Position numbers and translations under genes: made by a program. Below, one piece after another: positions 9,261 to 21,444 of a stretch of 64,000 nt of DNA. The stretch is from Rachicladosporium sp. CCFEE 5018 (lineage: Eukaryota > Ascomycota > Dothideomycetes > Cladosporiales > Cladosporiaceae). Numbering within the stretch: position 1 is the stretch's first letter; each line of letters starts with the position of its first letter. Location of the stretch: contig KZ111162.1 in the NCBI GenBank assembly GCA_002077045.2, forward strand, positions 194,604 to 258,603, written 5' to 3'. The notes under the pieces are model-generated. The model had not been told where the DNA came from. It saw only the letters and a list, made by a program, of their open reading frames with translations, and did not search any database.

Positions 9261-11469
9261 TCAGTGATACTCGTTCTTGTCTGCGTTCACATCGTTCTCC
9301 AGGAAGACATTGGTCTGATCGTTCATCTGTGAGAGAGTAAGTCATCGACCTTCGTCCGCTGAGATGAGATCTACTTACCTTGGCATCGATGTTCTCGGTC
9401 AGAAGACACAGAATGAGACCAAAGCCGCCGAACGCCAACGACGACAGCGCTGTGATCTTCAACGCATACGCATACGACCACTGGAAAGCCAGCCCAGCAG
9501 CACCCAAGATCTCGGCAGTAGCACCTGGTACCTTCGCAAGCGCTGTAGCGCCGCCCGGAAAGGCCGTCAAGATGGACTCCCCTAGCTCCATACTACCTCC
9601 GGCGCTCATGACAGCAGCAGGTACCGAGGTTGCAGCTCGCGAGGCTTGCGAGTTGGTAAGGATTGAAACGTAGATAGCCTGCGCCAGACTTCCACCAGCG
9701 TATCGCGCAACGCCAGCAAGACCTCCGGACATGCCAAGATCGTGTTGGTGAACACCCAGCTGAGTGAAGGCGATGGACTCGTACTGTGCCCAGCCGAAGA
9801 ATGTCTGCTCAAGGAAAGTGAAGGCGATCATCGTGCCTTTGTTGAAGGGCGTCACCATTGCCATCAGACCTCCGAATAGAGTCATCATAGCCCAGGAGAT
9901 GACCAGAGTCCACTTCCAGTGTCCGAAGAGGTTGCCAAAGCAGATGAGGAGCATCGCGCCGAAGACGAGCCCAAGGTTACCCGGCAAGGTGAGGAGTAGC
10001 TCATCCGACCGTGAAGATTCGGCGGTGATGTAGAAGACGTTGACCATAGTCGGGTAGATGATGTTGATGCCGTAGTAGAACCTATGCTCTGTCAGCTGAT
10101 GTATCTCCTCGTTCCGCGCCCATGGGCTGTGCTCACATGGTGACGATCAGCGCAATGATGAACGGTACGGTGAACTCCCTGCCGTAGTGAGAGCGGAAGA
10201 TGCGTGGTGGGCATAGCGGGTATCTGAACAGCAAGTAAGCAGTGGTCAGGCACACGGCTGACGATCTGGAGGACTAACTTGACTTTACTGAAGGTCTCCC
10301 ATAGTCCAAATAGCACCAGTAATCCGAAGCCAGCACACATAGGCGCAAGGACTCTAACACTGGTCGACTTCATGTAGGTTGTGCTGATGATTCCAACGAG
10401 CACCAGACACACTCCAGGGGTGACGAGTACTGTGCCGACATAGTCCAGTCCACGAATAGCCTCTTTCCATGGCACACCTCGGGGATGCTTCGGTGGGTGG
10501 TACAGCAAAGCCAGGCTGATCAGACTGATGATCTGGGCGATGAAGCCGCCATAGAAGATGAAGCGCCAGCCATCACCGACATCTATAGCATAGCGACCGA
10601 CGATGGGACCAATGATGACGATCAGGAAGACGAAGCCATCTGAAATGGTAATGCCGATGTGTCGATATCTGCGAAAAAGTCAATTTTGACCCTCCGGACC
10701 CAAGTCACCTACCAAGTGGCCACAGGACGTCAAGGAAACACTTGCTTATTCGGCATGAGCTCTGGTATACTACACATAGCCATCTGACAGAAGCCTCCGC
10801 CGAAGCCTGCTACTGCCAGGCCTGCGGTGAACTGCTCGGGCGACTTTGCGGTGGCGGATACGACCATACCGATCGATGCGAGCACTTCGCCGAAGAGACT
10901 GTCATGTATGGTCAGCAAGAGAGCCCTACTCTTTATCATAGAAGAGAAGAGCATCCTGGTCTGTGGTGTCGCTGTGATCATGCCACTTTTCCGCGCACCA
11001 GCAACTTCCAAATTCGTACCACCCCAACACCGAGACTTCTCTCGACTGTGACGACGACGCGGATCAACTTACAGGAAGACCCTGCGTCCTAATAAATCTG
11101 AGTTGGCGCCTGCGATGAGGAATCCGAGTGCACAGCCCGTCGTGTAGGCCGGGATGTACCAGTAGATCGATGTCCCTGTAGTATCGCCCAGCTTGGCTCC
11201 CAGCTTCCCCTGCATCGCTGCAGTCGTGGGCACAGGCCAGAAGGAGAGACCGAAGCATGACGAGAGGATCTGGACGTCTCATCAGTGCTGTCATGATCGT
11301 CTTCATAGGTGGTACGCACGAAGATGACAAGCCATGTCTTCCAGGTCATGGCTGCCTCTGCACCAACGGTATGCTCCTCAGGCTTCGGCGAGGCGGTTGA
11401 AGATCCCTCATGATAGCGAATGTCGCCCTTCTCGGCGATTGCATCGCGAGATATCTCGTTTGAAGGCAT
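9261..11469 (-). CDS. MFS exporter, TRI12-like (14-TM drug/toxin efflux family)
   Basis: A plasma-membrane proton antiporter of the fungal TRI12-type major facilitator group. At least seven coding exons run from an ATG at 11469 (MPSNEISRDAIAEKG) to a stop at 9261. The last exon (9326-9261) encodes a short polar tail ending NEYH after a 52-bp intron. Landmarks are GANSDLLGRRVFL (the loop 2-3 signature), LAVAGFGGGFCQMAM, 'IVIIGPIVGRYAIDVGDGWR', 'GLDYVGTVLVTPGVCLVLVG' and 'GGLAGVARYAGGSLAQAIYV'. One intron near 10902-11085 is about 180 bp. It is the leftmost gene of the oxidative cluster and probably exports the substrate or a product. Internal exon ends were placed by homology and are approximate. 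Confidence 0.85.
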
Positions 11470-11970
11470 GGTGTGCAATGCAGGTTCGCAACCCAGCAGA
11501 AATGGTGATAGACAGACACCTTCACAACGTCGCCGCGAGATGGGGGCAGAGCCAACCACTCATATTCAGTCACGTTGTGCAGGGATATGCACACCCCAAT
11601 CGTGGCATCTGCCTTGGACACATGGCCGGTTACCGAGCGCTTGGGCGTTATTGACTTTCTGTGGCAGCAACGAGACTCTGACTCCCCATGGGGTAGCACC
11701 ATGATATCGTGCGGAGATGCCCTGCTGACGAAGCTGTTAGCGTCGTATGAGACAGAGATAGCCAAACTTGGCTCTCAATCTGTGCTCAGTGCAACCGGAA
11801 AAGTATATCCGCACGTGACTGAGCCACATCCCCTCTCCTATAGGCTGCGGCGAACACTTCTGCTGGTTCTAATTGATCCAAGAGGGGTCTCTGGAGCGAC
11901 GACTAGGGACGTGAGAACTTGCTAGAGCAGGGTCTTCGCCACGTTCCTACGCTACCGAAATGAACCGAGC
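11470..11970. other. intergenic between MFS gene and EthD gene
   Basis: Upstream region of the MFS gene (-) and 3' side of the EthD gene (-). It has short frames only; I see no gene. Confidence 0.4.
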
Positions 11971-12517
11971 CTATCTAGACTTCAAAGTCTCGGTTGTGAC
12001 TCCGTCGTTTCCACCTTCACCTGGGATAGCATGTCCGAAGATCAAATTATCCTGCCCGACCATGACAGAGATGGGCATAGCCATGAAGTGCTTGCAGTCT
12101 GGCGCAAGTACCTTGGCGTATTCTGGACTCTACAAATCGATCAGCTTAACGTCTCATCCGGTTGACCAGAGATCGGCTGACCTTGAAGAACGCCATCCAA
12201 TCCTCCCAAGTCTTGACCCAGATCTCGCTGCAGCCGTCGAACTCGATCTGCTGCAGTCCGAGCTCCTTCGCCTGCTCTCTCATTTCGGGCGTCTGGTGGG
12301 ACTGGACGTAGCGCTGGATCTTGCAGACCTTGAAGTCTCTCGTAGCGATCGTAAGGTCTGCATGTACCGTTTCCCAGTGTCGATGGAACTGCTCATAGGA
12401 GACTTCGGGCAGCTTGTTGAAGAAGAAGCTCAGCTTGATACATGGCTGGTAGTTGGGAGTGGTGTCGTAAGCCAGCGCTTTGTGCTGAAACTCGTAGTCG
12501 ATCTTCTTCAGCGTCAT
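11971..12517 (-). CDS. EthD-domain protein (dimeric alpha+beta barrel)
   Basis: Exons 12517-12182 and 12129-11971, with a 52-bp intron (GTCAGC...TAG), give 164 aa. The fold is a single ferredoxin-like EthD module. The conserved 'YEQFHRHWETVHADLT' (Y-x5-HW-x3-H pattern) is followed by 'KVCKIQRYVQSH', and then by 'FDGCSEIWVKTWEDWMAFFK' and 'SPEYAKVLAPDCKHFM'. Small EthD proteins often occur in fungal polyketide or aromatic pathways, where they act as dehydratases, cyclases or monooxygenases of unactivated substrates. The reaction here is not known. The start is the first true ATG (MTLKKIDYEFQ); a longer frame upstream has none. It is a cluster member, in the same direction as the ADH gene. Confidence 0.85.
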
Positions 12518-12824
12518 GTTGGAGATAGTGTCGGGTGTGTGGATTGTGTCACCTGTTGGCAAGTCTGACGAGAGCTACCAGAATCTCCTACATAGACTCC
12601 TTCTTCGGCTTCTCCCCTCCCTCGATACTACCTGTGAGGGGTAATGTGTCTAGCTCAAGTCGCTGGAAGTGAGTATCCGGCCCTACTCGGTCAACACTTG
12701 TAGGCTGGGAAGCGATCAGCGGCCATACTGGCGTTGGAGAGTGCATATATTGAGCAGATCACGTGAATGAGATGGAGGCTACCACAGACGCCTTTACACG
12801 CTCGCTGCCTTGTCACGTCTGCGC
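12518..12824. other. short intergenic region
   Basis: 5' region of the EthD gene and 3' end of the ADH gene. No gene seen. Confidence 0.4.
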
Positions 12825-14136
12825 TCAGAAGTTGACCAACATGCGCTTCGTCGCCTTGCCTTCCCTCATCGCAACGACCATGTCGTTTAGATCCTCCGAC
12901 TTCCTTCGCTCCACCTCAGGCTTGATGTTGTGCTTCGCTAAGAAGTCCACAGCCTTCTTCATCCGCTGCGGTATACTTGTGCTCTCCGACTTGATCTTGT
13001 ACTTGCCCAATGCGAGATCCATGCTAGACACCGAGAGTGGGTTGTGCGGAAGACCAATAACCATGCATACACCGCCGAGGCGAAGGATCTGGAAGGCACC
13101 TGAATAGGCCTAGATAATGTCAGCGCTGCAACAGGCGATGGGCCGCGAAATGGAATACCTGATCTGCGTTTGAGAACACACATGCGGCTTTCGCTCCGCC
13201 GTTCGTGAGCTTCTTAAGCTCTTCCACATAGTTCTTGTTCGTTCTCGAGTTGAATACTGCATCTGCGCCTTGCTTCTTGGTCACTTCGAGCGTAGCGTCG
13301 TTGATATCGAGAGCCACGACCTTGTAACCCATGGCTTTGCCGATCTGAGTTGCAATTTGACCAAGACCCTACTTTTGATTAGTGTTGGGCACAAGTCCAA
13401 GCGTAAGCAATGATTCTCACCCCAGCGCCTACGACAGCAAGCCAATCGCCCTCCTTGAGCTCCGAGTTGTCCACAGCGTGAAATGCAGTGATGCCAGCGC
13501 AGAAAATGGGGGCAGCCGTGTTCACATCAATCGATTCTGGCAGGTGTATGCAATTAAATTCGTCCACAATTGCGTATTCGGCAAAGAATCCATCAGTCAC
13601 GAAGCCCTGCAGCAGTTGCTTCCCAGTTTCGCAGTGGATATTGTGGATCTGACAACCTTCGCACTGAAAGCAGCAGCCTCGAATGTAGAGAAACCCGACT
13701 ATGTCGCCGACTTTGTAACCCTTGTTCTCGACCGAAGGGTGCATTTTCTCGACATAGCCGGCGCCTTCGTGGCCGAGTGTGCTCTTCGTGTTCTGCTCGA
13801 TGCTTGAAGTCTGTCAGCTTAGCGTTCCGATCGCTGTGACAAGAAGCTACTGACGCCATGATATCGCTATGGCACAAGGACGCTGAAGCAAGCTTGATCA
13901 GGAACTGCCCCTTCTCTGGCTCCGGTATAGGCACTTCCGTGATCACGACCTTCTGCTGCTCCTATGCCAAAGAATCAGCCTTTGTTTACACGGTCCGCTG
14001 AATACTCTACACTCACTGAGTCCCATCGCCCTGCCTTCATGGTGCCCTGCCCTTCTGCGCCATTGACTGTGATCTTCCCGGCTGCCGGATCTAGCTGGCT
14101 GTTGGCCGTAGCTGCTTCAGTCACGGAGGCTGACAT
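12825..14136 (-). CDS. zinc-dependent alcohol dehydrogenase (MDR family)
   Basis: Oxidises a primary or secondary alcohol with NAD, or the reverse. Five coding exons begin at 14136 (MSASVTEAATANSQ) and end at 12825; all introns are short GT...AG. The catalytic zinc ligands are in 'ASLCHSDIM' and TLGHEGAGYVEK. The structural zinc cluster is in CCFQCEGCQIHNIHC, and the third catalytic Cys is in APIFCAGITAFHA. The cofactor site is VGAGGLGQIATQ after splicing of exons 3 and 4, followed by VVALDINDATLE. The Asp at the end of beta-2 suggests NAD rather than NADP (family rule). The closest group is the yeast-ADH-like fungal type. An N-terminal extension of about 40 residues is longer than in ADH1. 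Likely works with the ALDH of this cluster. Confidence 0.88.
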
Positions 14137-14725
14137 CTTGCTGAGAATAGTGACAATTCGCGGTGAGCAAGCGAAGGGGTTTCAATGACGCTGTAGTGAG
14201 AGGATCGAGAGCATCTGCATTAAGGAAGGCGAGGAGAGAAAAGGAAGAAAGCCCGAAATGCTAATCACCGTTCACGAGACCAGGAGCCCGGCTTTAGGGG
14301 AACGCGTCCCACCTCAGCTACGCGTCGCCGCGAGCATTACCTTTGGCCATGACCACAATCTGCGAGAACCACTGGGAGAGCGGCGAGCGTTTTCCATTGC
14401 GCATCTGAACCTCCGCATCCGAGGCGCGGGGCAATTGGAGCTCACATGTGGAGGTGTTTGACGCGGTTGCACGTGATGACCGGCAGGCTCTGGTGTGATA
14501 CACCTTGCGAAGGGTAGAATACTGATCCAATACACGACAACGACAATGAGTATTGGTGCTGAGAAAGATACGATTGATAGAAACGGAGCAGAACGGTTGG
14601 AGGGCAATCTGGTTTCGCATGACGCGGTGGTCAAAGCGCGAGTCGTCAATTGTCAGTCAGAGATGTGAATAGTCCTCTCAATGGCATGGAATCAATATGC
14701 CTATTCTCCATTGATGAGTCCACTC
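14137..14725. other. intergenic region
   Basis: Between the ADH start and the 3' end of the tandem EthD gene. The frames here are short and not protein-like. No gene seen. Confidence 0.4.
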
Positions 14726-15609
14726 TCACTTGATGAACTGCGACAACTTCTTGAAGACAGCTATTTGCGTTTCCTTCATCGCAGCCATGTTCCTCTTCGC
14801 CCGTTCTTCCTCACCGGACTTTGCGAGCTCTGTTTCTGGTAGCGACGCGCCATCGAAATAGTGCTGCAGAGCCACACTGTCAGCATGCCCGAGTGGATCG
14901 CTGCTCAACCCTTCGGAGAGACCTACCAGCGTGAGGAACCTGGGCGGCGCCGCGATGTCGCTGTCGCCGGCCGGCTTACGGTTTTGTCGAGCGTACGTCA
15001 AGGTGTAGCGACCTGTCTTGCGCCAGCCAGTGATCTCAGAGACTTCACGTAAGTGCTGCGCCCTATACCAGTCATCGTATTCGGCCTCGTCGCTGGGCGT
15101 GAAGCCACAAGCAATGACAAAGTCGGGTTGGTCTGCCGCGATCAGCTGCTGGCCACTTTGCTCCTCTTGGACCCTGGTAGACCCACCACTCTTCGTCTCT
15201 TTAGGCTCGTATAGTTGCTCGAAGGCGTAATAGCGCGTGTCGAAATCGGCAAGGGTGAAAATTTGGCCAGAACCGGGCAGTTTATCATCGTGGACTGGGA
15301 TTGCTGGGAGATCTTTAGTCTTTACCTCCGAATGCGCGAGACCTGCTCACCTTTGAACTCGTCGCTGTTCAAGAAGTCAAGGTCTTCAAGGGGATACAAG
15401 GCGAGGTAGGGGCGGTCCTGTTCTGGATCCAGAGCCTTCCATCTGGCCGCCTCCTTGATTCCGCTCGTCTTGAATATATCAACAATATGCGTGTCCTCAT
15501 ACCATCTTGTATACTGTTCATCCGAGAGTTGATCAGGTTTGGTGATTTTGCTGTTGACGAAAAGTAGACCTGGCTTTTTGCCTTCAGCTGTCTTGTCCAC
15601 GCCAACCAT
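14726..15609 (-). CDS. tandem EthD-like barrel protein
   Basis: Exons 15609-15351 and 15294-14726, with a 56-bp intron, give 275 aa. Two related modules are visible: YTRWYEDTHIVDIFKTSGI near residues 28-46, and YDDWYRAQHLREVSEITGW near residues 155-173. Both share the W-Y-x3-H pattern followed by a small hydrophobic helix and a basic strand (AARWKA and KTGRYTL). This suggests an internal duplication that makes a barrel from one chain instead of a dimer. The C-terminal third is helical with no motif I know. The function is unknown, but it shares the cluster with a single-module EthD protein. It is transcribed divergently from the PRISE reductase. Confidence 0.78.
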
Positions 15610-16050
15610 GTTTGGGATCCCAGACAGTGACAGTTGAGGTGCTCAAAACTTGCGTAGACACACTCGACAGCACCGCACTTGTGAATATGAGCGCGACTTG
15701 GGATACGCGCCTCGCTCTGCATCACCGCGCAGCTTTGCGGGGTCTTTCAGGTACCAGCTTTACCCCGAAGCTGGAGAAAGACCTCCAGGAATCTGTCCGA
15801 GAATCTAGCTACTGACTAACCTTCATAGCACAATCTTTCATAGCACAATCTACGTCGGGCCAGCAGTCGACGGTAGCGGCCATGCAATGTGTGAGTGGTG
15901 GGTCGATCAATAAGTGTGCAGGCGTTCGACAAGCTAGATGTTGCGCGGTGTTCTTGCCGAGTATTTCCTGTGTCACTCTGCAAGTACTCTACTGTCCGCA
16001 AACCTCTTCACTGTCTCACCAGGATCTTCTACTCAGGGAGCACTATCGTC
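15610..16050. promoter_or_regulatory. divergent promoter, tandem EthD / PRISE
   Basis: 441 bp between two ATGs in opposite directions, so it must hold both promoters. No specific element is assigned. The decamer tcatagcaca is repeated at 15824-15846. Confidence 0.45.
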
Positions 16051-17379
16051 ATGGGGAAGCGAGCACTAATATTCGGTGCCAGCGGTGTGACTGGATGGTC
16101 ATTTGTGAATGAGCTATTGAACGACTACCCAAAGAAGGGCGTCTGGGATGGAGTCGTTGCTATGACGAATCGGCCACTGAAGCAGGAAGACTCGCTGTGG
16201 CCAGCAGACTCGCGACTACAAATCGTCTCCGGCATCGACTTGCTCAAGGGTAGTCAGGCGGATCTGGAGGCGAGCTTGAAGACCAGAGTCAAGACTATCG
16301 ACAAAATCACACACGTCTACTACCTTGGTCAGTGCCATAACTCAATGGGTGTGCCCTGTGGTCGGTGCTGATGTACAGCAGCCTACAAAGCTTCCACCGA
16401 CATGCAGCAAGAGCTCGAAGATGCAGTCAGCATGTTCACACGCTCGACGACAGCGATTGACGCTCTCAGCCACTCACTGGAGTTTGTAGTCCTCCAGACT
16501 GGCGCGAAGATGTACGGGTGCCATCTGCTAGACAATCACCCCACAGACTACATCCATGTACCTCTTTCGGAAGACCAGCCGAGACTCAAGGCGCCGTACC
16601 ACGACTCACTCTTCTACCATCCGCAGCTTGACTGGCTATCCGACTTCGCGAAAAGCAAATCATGGAGCTGGTGTGAAACACGACCAGACATCATTATCGG
16701 CTTCGTTCCCAACCAGAACTTCTACTCGCTGGCCACGGTTCTCGGCATCTTTCTCGCACTATACGCTAGTGTTGAAGGCAAAGGCGCTCAGTGTCCATTT
16801 CCGGGCACGTCTAAGAGCTGGGTGGCGAAAAGCTGCGATTCTTCCTCTGATATGATCGCCCGTCAGACACTGCACCTATCTCTCACATTGCCGAAAGCGC
16901 AAAGAGGCGAAGGGTTCAATGTTGCCGATTCGAAGCAGCCGGAAAGCTGGAGCACCAAGTGGCCTGTACTGTGTGATTACTTCGGCCTTAAAGGCACGGG
17001 ACCATTAGAGGAAGGACAATCAACTCTGGAAGTACGCAAGTACATCAATGATCACATAGCGGACTGGAAGAAGCTGGAAGAACAGTCAGGACTCAAGAAG
17101 GGAGTTGCTGATTCGGACTTGACTTTCAAGGGGTTTGAAGTCAGTCCTACTGCGCCGGACTTTCCCCCGTCAGTTGCTGACAAGTGGCAGTACTTCCTCT
17201 TGACGCAGTTCGACTTTGATCGTCAGTACGACATGACGAAGATGTACAGCACGCCAAAGGACAAGCCATTTACAGAAGAGAGATCTACCATACAAGCCTG
17301 GGGTCTCGTATTCGATCGAATGCGTAAAGGTAAGCTGATCCCGGAGGAGTCACGAGTAGATTCGCCGCACGCTGCATAG
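16051..17379 (+). CDS. PRISE-type reductase (progesterone 5-beta-reductase / iridoid synthase-like SDR)
   Basis: Reduces the C=C bond of enones with NADPH (known for plant members). Exons 16051-16327 and 16382-17379, with a 54-bp intron, give 424 aa. The N-terminal cofactor motif is ALIFGASGVTG with the downstream Arg in AMTNRP. The family's catalytic Lys is in 'VVLQTGAKMYG' and the catalytic Tyr is in 'PNQNFYSLATV'. The C-terminal part has SWSTKWPVLCDYFGLKGTG and TQFDFDRQYDMTKM, typical of the fungal branch. It is complete. In this cluster it may saturate an enone before Baeyer-Villiger oxidation (inference). Its C-terminal third is the reference that exposes the fusion protein at 54868-56577. 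Confidence 0.9.
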
Positions 17380-17470
17380 AGTCATGACGATATTTGCAAC
17401 ACTCAATGTGTTTCACGTAGAGGCTTGCCGAACGGAAGTCTCGCACGAGGTGAACATGGTAGACTATGCT

Positions 17471-18365
17471 TCATAATCTCGTCAAGCGTCCTGCGCCTAG
17501 CCTTGCGCCGCCGTCGACTGCGATGTGCTCCCCATTCACATAGTTTCCTGCCCGTGAACACAAATAGATCATAATTCCTGCAATATCAGAGCTCTGACCA
17601 AGGCGGCCTCTCGGGTTCTCCTTCTCCAGCTGCTCCTGTCCGCCAAGGTTCTCAATCAGCCCATTCGCCAATTTCGACGGAAAGAAGCCAGGGGAGACTG
17701 TATTTGTGGTAATATTCCGTGGGCCAAGCTCGACAGCCAAGTTGCGAGCCAGGTGATTCGCGGCAGCTTTGGACGCAGAGTACATAATCGTACCGTGCTC
17801 CCCGACATGATGCACATTAGTAGCAGCGGTGCTTGATACTACGACGATTCGACTCGGGTCCTTCGCGGTCCCGGATGCTGACAGCAGAGGCGTGAAGAGT
17901 CTCGCCAGATTGAACACTCCCCGAACGTTCAGATCCAGCACCTTTTGCGAGCTCCAGTCAGGCGTGGGCTCGAAGGGCCCACCCCACGTTGCACCAGCAT
18001 TGGCCACGAAGATATCGAGTCTTCCTTCGCGAGCTGTGATATCGTCGACCAAGCGTTGGATATCTTTCACTTCGGCAACGTTTGCAGGAATTCCGACAGC
18101 TTTGCCTGAGATGTTTGGAAGGGCGTTCAGGCGGACGACGGCTTGGTCGATGCCCTGCTCGCCGGCAGCTTTGCGTGCACTGATGAAGACCGTCTTCGCG
18201 CCAGCCAGAAGGAATGCAGTGGCGGCGTGCAGGCCTAGACCTCGAGAGCCTGTGTCGACGTCAACGTCGAGAACTCAGAACATAATGAGTTGGGCACATA
18301 CCGCCTGTGACCAAAGCCACTTTGCCTTGCAGCGAGAAGAAACCGTCGATGTTGAGATCAGACAT
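17471..18365 (-). CDS. short-chain dehydrogenase/reductase (FabG/RhlG-like)
   Basis: Exons 18365-18302 and 18249-17471, with a 52-bp intron, give 280 aa. It is a classical SDR. The cofactor motif TGGSRGLG is formed across the splice site, followed by NAGATWGG and the catalytic Ser in VVVSSTAAT. The YSASK motif (MYSASKAAANHLARN) carries the catalytic Tyr and Lys. The C-terminal 'YLCSRAGNYVNGEHIAVDGG' is typical of FabG-type oxidoreductases. The Arg in 'VFISARKAAGEQG' suggests NADP preference. It is convergent with the PRISE gene, with about 90 bp between the stops, and shares a divergent promoter with the acyl-CoA ligase gene. The substrate is unknown. Confidence 0.88.
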
Positions 18366-18826
18366 GCTGATTTTCGAAGTTCTCAAGGACACTCCTCCCG
18401 AAACTCGATCAATCAGCTTTCAACCTGCAGATTGCACAGTGACCCACCTCTCGAGAACATGAGAGAATCATCTTCCTTCGTCGACACAACGGGCACAAGA
18501 CATGCTGGCGGTCATGTTGTCCGGCTGTTGCGAATCGATCCCGACGGTGGTCAAAGCTTACGCTTCCATCATCCAGCCTCTCGCTTCCCCACGTCTTCTG
18601 GACCTACATACTTTCACCTCCGCCTACACGTAGCCTCGGTTGTAGGTGCCATCAGTGGTATTGCGCCTGTGAGTGACATTGGATCTGTAGGCAAACGAGC
18701 TACTGTAAGTCTATCGGAATGTATCATTTCGCGTCAGCAGTGGACTAGGTGTTCGCGCGTTCTCAACTACACCTCTCTCCATCCTGAGCTTTTTCTTCCT
18801 TGCCATACTTAGAGTAGCTCGGCATC
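18366..18826. promoter_or_regulatory. divergent promoter, SDR / acyl-CoA ligase
   Basis: 461 bp between opposite start codons. It is expected to co-regulate the two genes. No defined operator is claimed. Confidence 0.45.
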
Positions 18827-20666
18827 ATGATCATTCGATCTCCATGGTCCGATATTGACATCCCGAAGGTACGAGCCCAGGATACCGTGCCCGTTGAGCA
18901 ATGGACTGACCAAGTGAGTCAGGTCAATATCTTGACCTATCTCTTCCCTGAAGGCCAGCCAGTGTCTGACGACCCAGTCTGGCACGATGCCGCAAATCCC
19001 CAACATCACCTAAGCGCGCGAGAACTACTGCTATGGGTCAGACGTGTGGCACTCGGTCTGGATCGCTTGGGCCTGAAGCAAGACGACATTGTGATGCTGT
19101 ATTCGCCCAACAACATCTTCATCCCAGTAGCTTACCTCGGAATCGTCGGCAGCGGTCGAGCATTCAGTGCTGCAAACCCTATCTACACCGTCTCTGAAGT
19201 CACGCATCAACTTCCTAACACTGGGGCGGTGTTGATACTCGCCCATCCTTCGATGACGCAGAATGCAGTTGAAGCCGCGAAAGCTGTTGGCTTGCCGGAG
19301 GACCGTATCTACCAATTCGACGATCAGCCGTGTGCACCTCTAGATGGCGTACGGGATTGGCGCGAGCTGCTCGCTAGCCCTCAGGATGCTGCTTCGTATC
19401 AGTGGACGCATCTCACACCCGAGCAGTCGGTCAAGACCGTTGCCACCATCAATTACTCCTCGGGCACGACAGGTTTGCCAAAGGGCTGCTGCGTAAGCCA
19501 CCATAATCTCATCGCAAACGTCGCTCAGACGATGAAGATACGGTGGCCAGAGGTCGACGTAGACGCTGGCGAGAAGGTCAAAGGCGAGCGCTGGCTTGGC
19601 TTTCTTCCTTTGTAAGCATGTGTTGTATGTCTTGATCGAGTAGAGGCTAACAAATTCCAGATACCACGCTTACGGTCAATTGTACGCTTGTCTGATGGCC
19701 GTTAAAAGCAACGTGCCCATCTACGTGATGAAGCAATTCATATATACCGACTTCTTGCAACACATACAGGACTACAAGATCACGCATCTACAAGTCGCAC
19801 CACCCATTTTGGTCATGCTAACGAAGCGTCCGGAGACGGCGAAGTACGACCTGACTTCGCTCCAAGGGATGCTTTGTGGCGCGGCACCTCTGTCTAAGGA
19901 GCTGCAGAATGTCGTGCAAAGACGGTTCAATGTCGTGGTGAAGCAGGGGTGGGGTATGACCGAAGTGACGTGCGGATCCATCTTGCAACGAGAACCATCA
20001 GACTCAGGTACTGTCGGCGAACTCATCCCGAACACAGAGTGTAAGTTACTAGATGACGACGGAAAGGAAGTTGGCTACGATACTCCAGGCGAGATGTACA
20101 TCCGAGCACCGAATGTGTTCATGCGCTACTTCAAGAACGAAGCAGCGACCCGAGATACAATCAGTCCCGACGGCTGGCTGCAGACAGGAGATGTGGCAGT
20201 TGTGAACCGCGAGGGCTTGTTCTGGATTGTCGACAGGAAGAAAGAGGTGAGCTCCCACAGCGTTAGCGGGCCCTGGTGCTGGAGACCTTACTGACAGGAA
20301 TCTCAGCTCATCAAGGTGAACGCCCTACAAGTCGCGCCAGCTGAGCTCGAGGCTGTTCTACTCGAGCACGACGACATCGCAGACGCTGCAGCCGTGGGCG
20401 TGACGCTTCACAACGAAGAGTGGCCTCGCGCCTACGTAGCGCTCAAGGACGAAGCGAAGGGGAAAGTCACAGCGAAGGACATCCAACAATGGATGAAGGG
20501 ACGTGTGGCGGAGCACAAGCGGCTTGTCGGTGGGATCGAGTTCGTAGAAGAGGTGCCCAAGCTCGCCTCTGGCAAGATCATGAGGAAGCTGATGCGGGAG
20601 TGGGCGAAGAGGGATGCTCCGAGGCTGGAGAAGGAGATGGGTAGCAATCTACGTGCCAGGCTGTAG
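18827..20666 (+). CDS. 4-coumarate--CoA ligase-like AMP-forming acyl-CoA synthetase
   Basis: Activates a carboxylic acid with ATP and loads it on CoA. Exons 18827-19611, 19661-20246 and 20307-20666 keep phase and give 576 aa. Motifs in order are the P-loop YSSGTTGLPKG, FLPLYHAYGQ across the first splice, GWGMTEVT, DGWLQTGDVA, and the hinge/lysine region WIVDRKKELIKVNALQVAP followed by ASGKIMRKLMR with the catalytic Lys. It is the usual length for the family, with no obvious peroxisomal SKL (the end is RARL). In this cluster it probably activates the acid made by the ALDH or released after Baeyer-Villiger cleavage, feeding beta-oxidation (inference). Confidence 0.92.
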
Positions 20667-21444
20667 CGTCCGAATTCATTGCTGTCACTTCCAAATTCCG
20701 GGGATCTCACTTTCAGGCGCGTAGCTACAGGAATTTGAGCAGAGCAGTCGAGATCGCCAGATCTAGCGCATATTTGTGGCCTGTGTCTCGCCTTTCACAG
20801 TTGCCATCTTGTGCTGTGTCGCTCCGCATAAATCCATGCACAAGATTGCTGTGGTCCAAGCGCCCGTGCACTCCATGGGTTTCCTTTTCCGCACCTCTCC
20901 TCCGCACCCCAATCGACTCCATCTTCCCCGCTACCTCCACACCTCACGAGGCACGCGGGATGTACGCGACAGCCGGGTTCGAATTGCTCGAAAGCCCTCC
21001 ATTGAGCTGTTCACGTGAAGCTCGGCAGTGCCGGGTGGAACGATGGCCGGCCTGAGGCAGTACGCGTTTGGTACCCACTGCCAGCTATGTAGAAGGTAAG
21101 GTTATCACGGAACCAGAATGCGCGCCAAGTAATCCCAACTTCAACTACGCTGGGGGGAGATGTGGGTATTCTCATTGCTTTCGAATTTGGACTCTGGATT
21201 GTAGTGAGAAGATTGAGCAACCGGCCTGGTCCGTTTCTTCAAGCAGCGGCACGAGTGAAGTCTAGTATAATTTCCCGCGGACTTTAGCAGGACCGCCTCA
21301 TAGTACGGAAGCCTGGCTACTGCCCTTCCCGTTCTAAGACACCAATTTGTTCCACCACCACGATCAAAGTGCCAGCAGTGTTGGGATCTTCTGATCTCAG
21401 ATCGCCGAGAAGTACACCAGCACGTGTAGCTAGAGAGGACGAAA
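20667..21444. other. intergenic region before the P450 gene
   Basis: About 0.78 kb between two genes in the same direction. It has short frames only; I see no gene. Confidence 0.4.
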
